Positions 1 through 8,220 of a DNA stretch of 64,000 bases are shown here, piece after piece. How positions within the stretch are numbered: position 1 is the first letter of the stretch; each line of letters starts with the position of its first letter. Below the pieces are notes generated by a model. That model saw only the letters and a list, made by a program, of their open reading frames with translations, searched no databases and was not told where the DNA came from. Origin of the DNA: Serpens sp035497915 (GTDB lineage Bacteria > Pseudomonadota > Gammaproteobacteria > Pseudomonadales > Pseudomonadaceae); NCBI RefSeq assembly GCF_035497915.1, contig NZ_DATJCS010000051.1, forward strand, positions 124,001 through 188,000. Reading direction: 5' to 3'. The position numbers and the translations under genes were made by a program.

Positions 1-1730
1 TGCATCACCTGGAAGGACAGGCCGTCATCGCCGCGGATCATGCCCATCAGCAGGCCGGTGTCCTGCTGTGGCAGGAAGGTCTTGGGCACCGCCACGTAGA
101 GGTAGACATTCAGCGCGATGGTGCCCAGCAGCAGGAGCAGCATCAGGCGGGTATGGCGCAACGCCCAGTCCAGGCTGCGTGCGTAGCCGGCCAGCACCCT
201 GCCCTGCAGGCGCTTGCCGGCCCGCCGCACGGTGCTTGCCTCGCGTTCACTGCCGGCCTTCAGCCAGCGCGCGCAAAGCATCGGTGTGAGGGTCACCGAG
301 ACCAGCAGGGAAATCAGGATCGCCGCCGCCAGCGTTAGCGAGAACTCGCGGAACAGCCGCTCGACGATGCCGCCCATGAACAGGATGGAGATGAACACTG
401 CGACCAGCGACAGGTTCATCGACAGCAGGGTGAAGCCCACCTCCTTCGCACCCTTCAGTGCCGCCGCCAGCGGCTTGTCGCCGTTCTCGATGTGCCGGGC
501 GATGTTCTCCAGCACCACGATGGCGTCGTCCACCACCAGACCGGTGGCTACGATCAGCGCCATCAGCGACAGGTTGTTCAGCGAAAAACCCCACAGGTAC
601 ATGGCCGCGAAGGTGCCGATCAGCGAGACCGGCACCGCCAGCGCGGGAATCAGCGCCGCCCGCCAGTGGCCGAGGAAGGCGAATACCACCAGGATCACCA
701 GCCCCACGGCGATCAGCAGGGTGCGTTCGGCCTCGCGCAGGGTGGCACGGATCACCGAGGAACGCTCCATGGCCACATCCAGTTCGAGGCTGGCGGGAAT
801 CACCGCACGCAGCGCTGGCAGTTGGGCGTTGATGGCCTCGATCGTCTCCAGGATGTTGGCACCGGCCTGGCGGTTGATCACCACCAGCACCGCTTGCTCG
901 TCGTTGTAGAAGCCGCTGTTGTAGCGGTCCTCCACCGCGTCGCGCACGCTGGCCACATCGCCCAGACGAATCGCCGCGCCGTCCTGGTAGCGAATGATCA
1001 GGGGAATGTAATCGGCGGCCTTGCGCAACTGGTCGTTGGCCTGGATCTGCCAGTGGCGCTGCTCATCCGACACGGCGCCCTTCGGGCGCTGGCGATTGGC
1101 GTCGGCGATGGCCTGGCGCACCTCATCCAGGGCCACGCCGTACTGGTCCAGCAGCCGTGGCTGCAGCTCGATGCGCACCGCCGGCAGCGAGCTGCCGCCC
1201 ACCTGTACTTCGCCCACCCCGGGAACCTGGGACAGTTTCTGGCCGACGATGGAGCTGGCGATGTCGTACAGCTCGCCCTGCCCGAGCACCGGCGAGGTCA
1301 GCGACAGCACCATGATCGGCGCCTGGGCGGGGTTGATCTTGTTGTAGGTGGGCATGCTGCGCATGCCGCTGGGCAGCAGCGGGCGCGCCTCGTTGATCGC
1401 CGCCTGCACTTCGCGGGCGGCGGCGTTGATGTCGCGGTCCAGGTCGAACACCAGGATGATGCGGGTGTTGCCCTGGCTGCTGCGGCTGGTCATCTCGTTG
1501 ATGCCGGCGATGCCGCCCAGCGCCCGCTCCAGGGGCGTGGCCACGGTGGAGGCCATGATCTGCGGACTGGCGCCCGGCAGGTTGGCCTGCACGGTAATGG
1601 CCGGGAAATCCATGTTCGGCAGCGGCGACACCGGCAGCAGGCCGAAGCTCAGCGCGCCGACCAGCAGGATGGCCAGGCTGATCAGCAGCGTAGCCACCGG
1701 CCGAACGATGAACGGCGCGGAAAGATTCAT
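1..1730 (-). CDS. muxC: RND efflux pump inner-membrane transporter, MuxC/MdtC type (3' end outside window)
   Basis: About 576 codons of the N-terminal part of an RND (HAE1) drug-export permease; the C-terminal part lies beyond the left edge. The start is the ATG at 1730-1728, which overlaps the TGA of the upstream pump gene (ATGA), so the two are translationally coupled. The translation begins MNLSAPFIVRPVATLLI, the first transmembrane helix of the family, and carries the expected NMDFPAI and PGASPQ motifs and the DDAIVVLENI helix with its paired Asp. Family members are proton-driven trimers, and in MuxABC/MdtABC the two different permeases form heterotrimers. Two permease genes behind one adaptor gene is the mux/mdt arrangement. 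An outer-membrane channel gene (opmB) would be expected just outside the window. Naming MuxC rather than MdtC is by host lineage only. Confidence 0.9.
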   Translation of the reverse strand, partial: MNLSAPFIVRPVATLLISLAILLVGALSFGLLPVSPLPNMDFPAITVQANLPGASPQIMASTVATPLERALGGIAGINEMTSRSSQGNTRIILVFDLDRDINAAAREVQAAINEARPLLPSGMRSMPTYNKINPAQAPIMVLSLTSPVLGQGELYDIASSIVGQKLSQVPGVGEVQVGGSSLPAVRIELQPRLLDQYGVALDEVRQAIADANRQRPKGAVSDEQRHWQIQANDQLRKAADYIPLIIRYQDGAAIRLGDVASVRDAVEDRYNSGFYNDEQAVLVVINRQAGANILETIEAINAQLPALRAVIPASLELDVAMERSSVIRATLREAERTLLIAVGLVILVVFAFLGHWRAALIPALAVPVSLIGTFAAMYLWGFSLNNLSLMALIVATGLVVDDAIVVLENIARHIENGDKPLAAALKGAKEVGFTLLSMNLSLVAVFISILFMGGIVERLFREFSLTLAAAILISLLVSVTLTPMLCARWLKAGSEREASTVRRAGKRLQGRVLAGYARSLDWALRHTRLMLLLLLGTIALNVYLYVAVPKTFLPQQDTGLLMGMIRGDDGLSFQVM

Positions 1731-4700
1731 GGTCGGGCGCCGTCCGCGGCGACTCCCGCCGCGCTTCGCCCGGTGAAGCGCCGGCTCAGGCGGTCGAAGT
1801 ACAGGTAGATCACCGGCGTGGTGAACAGGGTCAGCAGCTGGCTGAGCAGCAGGCCGCCGACCAGCACCAGACCCAGCGGCTGGCGCAGCTCGGCGCCGGA
1901 ACCGGTGGCGAACATCAGCGGAATGGCACCGAACAGCGCGGCCAGGGTGGTCATCAGGATCGGCCGGAAGCGCAGCAGCGCCGCCTGGTGGATGGCGGCC
2001 TGCGGGGCCATGCCCTGATGGCGCTCCGCCTCCAGGGCGAAGTCGATCATCATGATGGCGTTCTTCTTGACGATGCCGATCAGCAGGATGATGCCGATGA
2101 TGGCGATCAACCCCAGGTCGTTGCCGGTCAGCAGCAGCCCGAGCAGCGCGCCGACCGCCGCCGACGGCAGCGTGGAGAGGATGGTGATCGGGTGGATGTA
2201 GCTCTCGTAGAGCACGCCGAGCACGATGTACATGGTCACGATGGCCGCCAGGATCAGCAGCAGCGTGCTGGACAGCGAGGCGCGGAAGGCCTGCGCGGCG
2301 CCCTGGAACTGGCGGACGATGCCGGCCGGCAGGCCGATTTCCTGCTCCACCCGCTCGATGACCGCCACCGCCTCGCCGAGGGACACGCCCGGGGCCAGGT
2401 TGAAGGACAGCGTTACCGCCGGGAACTGGCCGATGTGATTGATGAGCAGCGGCGTGGCCCGCTCTTCCGGGCGCACCAGTGCCGACAGCGGCACCTGGCC
2501 GCCGTCGCGGGTGGCCAGGTGCACCTGGCGCAGCGCCTGGGGCCCCAGGCGGTCGGCGCCGGTGGTTTCCAGCACCACGCGATACTGGCTGGCCTGGGTG
2601 TAGATGGTGGAGATCTGTCGCTGGCCGAAGGCGTCGTACAGGGCATCGGTGATGTCCGCGACACTGATGCCCAGCCGCGCGGCGACATCGCGATCGATAT
2701 CCAGGAACAGCTGCAGCCCCCGGTTCTGCAGGTCGCTGGCCACATCGCTGAGCTCCGGGCGTGCGCGCAGGGCTTCGACCAGCCGCGGTGTCCACTCCTC
2801 CAGCAAGGCGTCATCCGGCGATTCCAGGCTGAACTGGAACTGGGTGCGGCTGACCCGGTCCTCGATGGTCAGGTCCTGCACCGGCTGTAGGTACAGCTCA
2901 ATGCCGGGAATCGCCGCCAGCTGCGGGCGCAGCCGCTCGATCACCTGGCTGGCGGTCACGTCGCGTTCGGTGTGCGGGATGAGGTTGATCAGCAGGCGGC
3001 CGCTGTTCAGGGTCGGATTGTCGCCATCCACGCCGATGTACGAGGACAGGCCGGCCACGGCCGGATCCTGCAGGATCACCTCGGTCAGACGCTGCTGGCG
3101 TTCGCCCATGGCCTGGAAGGAAATGCTCTGCGGCGCCTCGGATATGCCCTGGATCAGGCCGGTGTCCTGCACCGGGAAGAAGCCCTTGGGCACCATCAGG
3201 TACAGCAGCACGGTCAGTCCCAGGGTGGCGATGGCCACCAGCAGGGTCAGTGGCTGATGGCGCAGCACCCAGTGCAGGCCCTTGTCGTAGGCGGCGATCA
3301 TGCGCTCGATGACGTCGCCGGCGGCGCGGTAGAAGCGCCCCTGGCCGCCCTCGCGCTCCTGACGCAGGAAACGCGCGCACATCATCGGCGTCAGGGTCAG
3401 TGACACCACCAGCGAAATCAGGATCGCCACCGCCAGGGTGATGGCGAACTCGCGGAACAGTCGCCCGACCACATCCTCCATGAACAGCAGGGGAATCAGC
3501 ACGGCGATCAGCGAGAAGGTCAGCGAGATCAGCGTGAAGCCGATCTGCTTCGCGCCCTTGAGGGCGGCCTGCAGCGGCGTTTCACCCGCCTCCAGGTGGC
3601 GGGCGATGTTCTCCAGCATGACGATGGCGTCATCCACCACGAAGCCCGCCGCCACGGTCAGCGCCATGAGCGTCAGGTTGTTGATGGAGAACCCCGCCAG
3701 GTACATGACCCCGAAGGTGCCGATCAGCGACAGCGGCACGGCGATCGAGGGAATGACCGTCGCCGACAGCCGGCGCAGGAACAGGAAGGTGACCAGCACC
3801 ACCAGGCACACCGCCAGCAGCAGCTCGAACTGCACATGGCTGACGGCGGCGCGAATGGTCTGGGTGCGGTCGGTGAGCACCGTCACGTCCAGGTTGGCCG
3901 GCAGGCTGGCGGTGATCTGCGGCAGCAGCGCGCGGATGCGATCCACCACCTCGATGACGTTGGCCCCCGGCTGACGCTGGATATTCACCAGCACCGCACC
4001 ACTGCGGTTGGCCCAGGCGGCCAGGCGTTCGTTCTCGGCGCCGTCGACGATGCTTGCCACGTCCTTCAGGCGCAGCACGGCGCCGTTCTGGTAGCTGATG
4101 ATCAGCTCGGCGTACTCCTCGGCCGAACGCAACTGGTCGTTGGCATCCAGCTGCGAGACCCGGGTCGGGCCGTCGAAGTTGCCCTTGGGCTGGTTGACGT
4201 TGGAGGCGCCGATCAGCGATCGCACATCGGCAAGGTTCAGCCCGTAGGCGGCCAGCGCCTCGGGATTGACCCGGATGCGCACCGCCGGCCGTTGCCCGCC
4301 GGCCAGACTGACCAGGCCGACGCCGCTGATCTGCGCCAGTTTCTGCGCCATGCGGGTGTCCACCAGGTCATGCACCCGGTACAGGGGCATGCTTGGCGAG
4401 GTGATGGCCAGGGTCATCACCGGGGTATCCGCGGGGTTGACCTTGTTGTACACCGGCGGGGCCGGCAGGTCGTTGGGCAGCAGGTTGCTGGCCGCGTTGA
4501 TGGCGGCCTGCACTTCCTGTTCGGCCACGTCCAGTTCGACTTCCAGGCTGAAACGCAGGGTGATCACCGAGGCGCCACCGGAGCTGGTCGAGGACATCTG
4601 TTGCAGGCCGGGCATCTGCCCGAACTGGCGCTCCAGCGGCGCGGTCACCGCGCGGGTCATCACCTCGGGACTGGCGCCTGGGTACAGCGTCATGACCCGG

Positions 4701-4834
4701 ATGGTCGGATAGTCCACCTCCGGCAACGCGGAAACCGGCAGCATCCGGTAGGCGATCAGTCCGCTGAGAAAGATGGCCACCATCAGCAGGGTGGTGGCCA
4801 CCGGGCGCAGGATGAAGGGCTGCGAGATGTTCAT
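1727..4834 (-). CDS. muxB: RND efflux pump inner-membrane transporter, MuxB/MdtB type
   Basis: Complete RND permease of 1035 residues, the usual length. It starts MNISQPFILRPVATTLLM and shows the N-terminal helix, the PGASPEVMTRAV porter segment, the transmembrane-4 motif FVVDDAIVMLENIARHLE with the proton-relay Asp pair, and the late helix IGIVKKNAIMMIDFA. Its start ATG (4834-4832) overlaps the stop of the adaptor gene, and its stop overlaps the start of the second permease, so the three genes form a tightly coupled operon. It acts in the inner membrane, exporting drugs and related compounds through a periplasmic adaptor and an outer-membrane channel in exchange for protons. Substrates cannot be told from sequence; MuxABC-OpmB and MdtABC-TolC handle aminocoumarins, bile salts and similar molecules. 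Confidence 0.93.
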   Translation of the reverse strand: MNISQPFILRPVATTLLMVAIFLSGLIAYRMLPVSALPEVDYPTIRVMTLYPGASPEVMTRAVTAPLERQFGQMPGLQQMSSTSSGGASVITLRFSLEVELDVAEQEVQAAINAASNLLPNDLPAPPVYNKVNPADTPVMTLAITSPSMPLYRVHDLVDTRMAQKLAQISGVGLVSLAGGQRPAVRIRVNPEALAAYGLNLADVRSLIGASNVNQPKGNFDGPTRVSQLDANDQLRSAEEYAELIISYQNGAVLRLKDVASIVDGAENERLAAWANRSGAVLVNIQRQPGANVIEVVDRIRALLPQITASLPANLDVTVLTDRTQTIRAAVSHVQFELLLAVCLVVLVTFLFLRRLSATVIPSIAVPLSLIGTFGVMYLAGFSINNLTLMALTVAAGFVVDDAIVMLENIARHLEAGETPLQAALKGAKQIGFTLISLTFSLIAVLIPLLFMEDVVGRLFREFAITLAVAILISLVVSLTLTPMMCARFLRQEREGGQGRFYRAAGDVIERMIAAYDKGLHWVLRHQPLTLLVAIATLGLTVLLYLMVPKGFFPVQDTGLIQGISEAPQSISFQAMGERQQRLTEVILQDPAVAGLSSYIGVDGDNPTLNSGRLLINLIPHTERDVTASQVIERLRPQLAAIPGIELYLQPVQDLTIEDRVSRTQFQFSLESPDDALLEEWTPRLVEALRARPELSDVASDLQNRGLQLFLDIDRDVAARLGISVADITDALYDAFGQRQISTIYTQASQYRVVLETTGADRLGPQALRQVHLATRDGGQVPLSALVRPEERATPLLINHIGQFPAVTLSFNLAPGVSLGEAVAVIERVEQEIGLPAGIVRQFQGAAQAFRASLSSTLLLILAAIVTMYIVLGVLYESYIHPITILSTLPSAAVGALLGLLLTGNDLGLIAIIGIILLIGIVKKNAIMMIDFALEAERHQGMAPQAAIHQAALLRFRPILMTTLAALFGAIPLMFATGSGAELRQPLGLVLVGGLLLSQLLTLFTTPVIYLYFDRLSRRFTGRSAAGVAADGARP

Positions 4835-6042
4835 GCGTCGCGCTTGGCGGTGGCCGCCGGCGTGTCTTCGATCACCTGTACCGGCGAACCGTCGCGCAGG
4901 CGGTCGGTGCCTTCCAGCACCAGGCGCTCGCCGGGCTGTACGCCGGACTCGATGACCGTCAGTTCACCGCTGCTGGGCCCGGCGCTGACCTGGCGCAGCT
5001 CGACGGTGTCACCCTCGCCCACCACATAGACGAAGGTGCCGCGCGAGCCGTACTGCAGGGCGGCAGCGGGAATCAGCATGGCCTGCTGGCGGGTGCTGAC
5101 CCGCAGGCGCGCGTTGACGAACTGGTTGGGGAACAGGCGCTGGTCGCTGTTGGCGAAGCGGGCCTTGAGGCGCAGGGTGCCGGTGGCCGTGTCGATCTGG
5201 TTGTCGAGGCTTTCCAGCTGTCCTTGCGCCAATACCTGGCGCTCGGCGCGGTCCCAGGCCTCCACGTTCAGTGTTTGGCCGGCGCGCAACTGCTCCAGCA
5301 CCGGGGGCAGCTCGCCCTCCGGCAGGGTGAAACTGACCGCGATGGGCTCGGTCTGGGTGATGGTCACCAGCACGGTGCTGTCGTTGCTGGTCAGCAGGTT
5401 GCCCAGATCGACCTGGCGCAGGCCGAGGCGCCCGGAGATCGGTGCGCGGATCTGGGTAAAGTCCAGGTTCAGGCGCGCCTCCTCGACGGTGGCCTGCTGA
5501 ACCTTGAGCTGCCCCTGGTACTGGGCGACCAGCGCCTGCTGGGTATCCAGGGTCTGACGGGCAATGGAGTCTTCCTTGTACAGGCCCTGATAGCGGGCCA
5601 GGTCGATCTCGGCGTTCTTCAGCTGGGCGCGGGTCTGCTGCAACTGACCCTCGGCCAGGCGCAGCGCGGTTTCGTAGGGGCGCGGATCGATCACCGCCAG
5701 CAGATCGCCGGCCTTGACGCGCTGGCCTTCCTCGAACAGCACCTTGACCAGCTCGCCGCCCACCCGCGTCCGTACATGGGCGGTGTTGTAGGCGGTGACG
5801 GTGCCCAGGGCGCGCAGCTCGATGGGGAAATCACCCCGGGTCACCGGCGCGACGCGCACCGGAACCGGGCCGCCGAACCCGAAGCGTGCCGGACCGGCGC
5901 CAGGGCCACCCAGTCCGCCCGCACCGGTCGGTGCTTTGCCGGCGGGCCACAGCCACCAGGCCAATAGCGCGAGCAGAACCAGCAATACCAGCAGCCCGCC
6001 ACGGCGAAGGTTGCGCGACAGGGTGGAAGGAGACTCGGACAT
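4831..6042 (-). CDS. muxA: RND efflux periplasmic adaptor (membrane fusion protein), MuxA/MdtA type
   Basis: Periplasmic adaptor of about 403 residues linking the RND pumps to an outer-membrane channel. An N-terminal signal anchor (LLVLLVLLALLAWWLW) is followed by a Gly/Pro-rich linker, a lipoyl/barrel-sandwich half-domain (RTRVGGELVKVLFEEGQRVKAGDLL), a coiled-coil hairpin (roughly residues 100-170), the second lipoyl half (RAPISGRLGLRQVDLGN) and the C-terminal beta-barrel and membrane-proximal domains. I chose ATG at 6042; an upstream in-frame ATG at 6081 would add 13 residues before the signal anchor, and neither has a strong Shine-Dalgarno. It is the first gene of the mux operon and overlaps muxB by 4 bases. 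It could equally be called mdtA. Confidence 0.9.
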   Translation of the reverse strand: MSESPSTLSRNLRRGGLLVLLVLLALLAWWLWPAGKAPTGAGGLGGPGAGPARFGFGGPVPVRVAPVTRGDFPIELRALGTVTAYNTAHVRTRVGGELVKVLFEEGQRVKAGDLLAVIDPRPYETALRLAEGQLQQTRAQLKNAEIDLARYQGLYKEDSIARQTLDTQQALVAQYQGQLKVQQATVEEARLNLDFTQIRAPISGRLGLRQVDLGNLLTSNDSTVLVTITQTEPIAVSFTLPEGELPPVLEQLRAGQTLNVEAWDRAERQVLAQGQLESLDNQIDTATGTLRLKARFANSDQRLFPNQFVNARLRVSTRQQAMLIPAAALQYGSRGTFVYVVGEGDTVELRQVSAGPSSGELTVIESGVQPGERLVLEGTDRLRDGSPVQVIEDTPAATAKRDA

Positions 6043-6174
6043 GACGGATTGCGCCTGGGACAAATCGAATGGCCGCACCATAAGGACTGTGCGAGCGCCT
6101 GCAAAGGCTCTTTACCGCAGTTTTACCTGCGGGTGCGGCGGGAATTGTAAGGAGGGGTGAATCGCCGGAAGAAA

Positions 6175-6196
6175 GCGCCCCGGGAGACCGGGGCGC
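6175..6196 (-). terminator. Rho-independent terminator of tpx
   Basis: Perfect 9-bp GC-rich stem (GCGCCCCGG / CCGGGGCGC) with a GAGA tetraloop, directly after the tpx stop. On the minus strand it is followed by TTTCTT. Confidence 0.75.
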
Positions 6197-6203
6197 AGGT
6201 GAC

Positions 6204-6704
6204 TCAGCGCAGCGCAGCCAGAGCGGCCTGGTAGTCGGGCTCCTGGCCGATTTCCGGAACCAGCTCGCTGTGCAGGACCTTGTCCTGTTCGTCCAGCACC
6301 ACCACGGCACGGGCGGTCAGGCCGACCATCGGGCCGCTGGCAATGGCGACGCCATAGTCCTGCAGGAACTCGCGGCCGCGCATCGTGGACAGGCTGACCA
6401 CGTTCTGCAGCCCTTCGGCCCCGCAGAAACGCTTCTGGGCGAACGGCAGGTCGGCGGAGATGCACAGCACCACGGTGTTTTCCAGGCCGGAGGCCTCGGT
6501 GTTGAACTTGCGCACCGAGGTGGCACAGGTCGGCGTGTCGATGCTGGGGAAAATGTTCAGCACCTTGCGCTTGCCGGCGAAGCTGGCCAGGGTCACGTCG
6601 GCCAGGTCGGTACCGACCAGGCTGAGCGCCGGTGCCGGTTGACCGGGCTGCGGCAGGTTGCCGGAGATCTCGATGGGGTTGCCACGCATGGTCACTTGAG
6701 CCAT
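6204..6704 (-). CDS. tpx: Thiol peroxidase Tpx (2-Cys peroxiredoxin)
   Basis: 166-residue peroxiredoxin of the Tpx subfamily, which reduces hydrogen peroxide and alkyl hydroperoxides at the expense of thioredoxin. The peroxidatic cysteine lies in PSIDTPTCATSVRKFN (about Cys60) and the resolving cysteine in FAQKRFCGAEG (about Cys94), the spacing typical of Tpx. The start is ATG at 6704, giving the family N-terminus MAQVTMRGNPIEISG, with an AAGGA ribosome site upstream; a longer reading from 6758 adds 18 non-homologous residues. Monocistronic by appearance, with its own terminator. Confidence 0.97.
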   Translation of the reverse strand: MAQVTMRGNPIEISGNLPQPGQPAPALSLVGTDLADVTLASFAGKRKVLNIFPSIDTPTCATSVRKFNTEASGLENTVVLCISADLPFAQKRFCGAEGLQNVVSLSTMRGREFLQDYGVAIASGPMVGLTARAVVVLDEQDKVLHSELVPEIGQEPDYQAALAALR

Positions 6705-6771
6705 TTGCTTAATCCTTCTAGTGGGATTGGGGGGTTGCGAAGCTGGCAATTTAAGCATGGCAGCGTGCGGA

Positions 6772-8130
6772 TCACACCCGCACCGGCGCCGGGTTGGCGA
6801 AATACGCGCGGGTCAGGCGCACCACTACCGGGCTCAGCAGCAACAACGCCACCAGGTTGGGAATCGCCATCAGACCGTTGAGGGTGTCGGCCACCAGCCA
6901 GGTGAAGTCCAGCTGGGTCATCGCACCGATCGGCACCGCCAGTACCCAGACCACCCGGAACGGCCAGATGGCCCGCGTGCCTATCATGAACTCCCAGCAT
7001 TTCTCACCGTAGAAGCTCCAGCCCAGGATGGTGGTATAGGCGAAGGTGACCAGCGCCACGGTCAGCAGCGCGCCGCCGAAGCCCGGCATCGCCGACTCGA
7101 AGGCCGCCGCGGAGAGCGCCGCCCCGCTTACCCCGCTGGACCACACGCCGGAGCAGATGATCGCCAGGCCGGTCATGGAGCAGACGATGATGGTGTCGAT
7201 GAACGTACCCAGCATGCCGATCAGGCCGGAGCGCACCGCACTGTCGGTGGTGCCGGCCGCCTGGGCGATGCCCGCAGTGCCCAGGCCCGCCTCGTTGGAG
7301 AAGATACCGCGCGCCACGCCGTAACGGATGGCGGCCATCACGGCCGCGCCGGCGAAGCCGCCGGTGGCGGCGATGGGACTGAAGGCATGCTCGAAGATCA
7401 GCGCGAAGGCGCCGGGAATGGCGTCGATGTTGATGATCAGCACGACCAGCGCGGCCAGCACATAGGCCACGCACATGAACGGCACCAGGGCCGCGGCCAC
7501 CAGGCCGATGCGACGGATGCCGCCGAGGATCACCAGGCCGGTCAGCAGCATGGCAGCCAGGCCGGTCACCCACAGGGGCACGCTGAACGTGGTTTCCAGC
7601 GCGTGCGCCATGCTGTTGACCTGCACCATGTTGCCGATACCGAAACCGGCCAGTCCGCCGAACAGCGCGAAGGCCCCGCCCAGCCAGGCCCACTTGCGGC
7701 CCAGGCCATTGCGGATCGCATACATGGGGCCGCCAACGTGCTCGCCCCGTGCGTCCTTCTCGCGGTAATGCACAGCCAGTACCACTTCGCAGTACTTGGT
7801 GGCCATACCCACCAGCGCGGTCATCCACATCCAGAACAGTGCGCCGGGCCCGCCCAGAAAGATCGCAGTGGCTACCCCGGCGATGTTGCCGGTACCCACG
7901 GTCGCCGCCAGGGTGGTCATCAGCGCCTGGAACGGGCTGATCTCGCCAGTGCCCTCCTCGCCCTTCGCCCGCCCCTGCCACATCAGTCGGAAACCGGGGC
8001 CGATCTGCCGCAGCGGCATGAAGCGCAGGTACAGCATCAGGACGAAACCGGTACCCAGGATGAGCACCAGCATCGGTGGCCCCCAGACGAGGCCGTTCAG
8101 TTTATTGACCAGATTCTGTATCGCTTCCAT
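6772..8130 (-). CDS. Alanine/glycine:cation symporter family protein (AGCS)
   Basis: 452-residue membrane transporter of the AGCS family (DagA/AlsT/AgcS type), which imports alanine or glycine with Na+ or H+. Visible family features are the N-terminal NKLNGLVWGPPMLVLILGTG, the signature FQALMTTLAATVGTGNIAGVATA (about residues 75-97), the NEAGLGTAGIAQAA segment, and about 11 hydrophobic helices. The start ATG at 8130 is preceded by AGGGAGA at good spacing; the frame is open to 8190 without a credible signal. It lies between tamB and tpx on the same strand, but the spacing suggests an independent unit. Substrate preference is not readable from the sequence. Confidence 0.93.
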   Translation of the reverse strand: MEAIQNLVNKLNGLVWGPPMLVLILGTGFVLMLYLRFMPLRQIGPGFRLMWQGRAKGEEGTGEISPFQALMTTLAATVGTGNIAGVATAIFLGGPGALFWMWMTALVGMATKYCEVVLAVHYREKDARGEHVGGPMYAIRNGLGRKWAWLGGAFALFGGLAGFGIGNMVQVNSMAHALETTFSVPLWVTGLAAMLLTGLVILGGIRRIGLVAAALVPFMCVAYVLAALVVLIINIDAIPGAFALIFEHAFSPIAATGGFAGAAVMAAIRYGVARGIFSNEAGLGTAGIAQAAGTTDSAVRSGLIGMLGTFIDTIIVCSMTGLAIICSGVWSSGVSGAALSAAAFESAMPGFGGALLTVALVTFAYTTILGWSFYGEKCWEFMIGTRAIWPFRVVWVLAVPIGAMTQLDFTWLVADTLNGLMAIPNLVALLLLSPVVVRLTRAYFANPAPVRV

Positions 8131-8220
8131 GGCATTTCTCCCTGTGGGTTGGACCCGGTGGAGAATCGGGCCACTTTCGTCGATCGGCAAGCCATTTCCG
8201 GTGATCAGCGAGGCGATTGC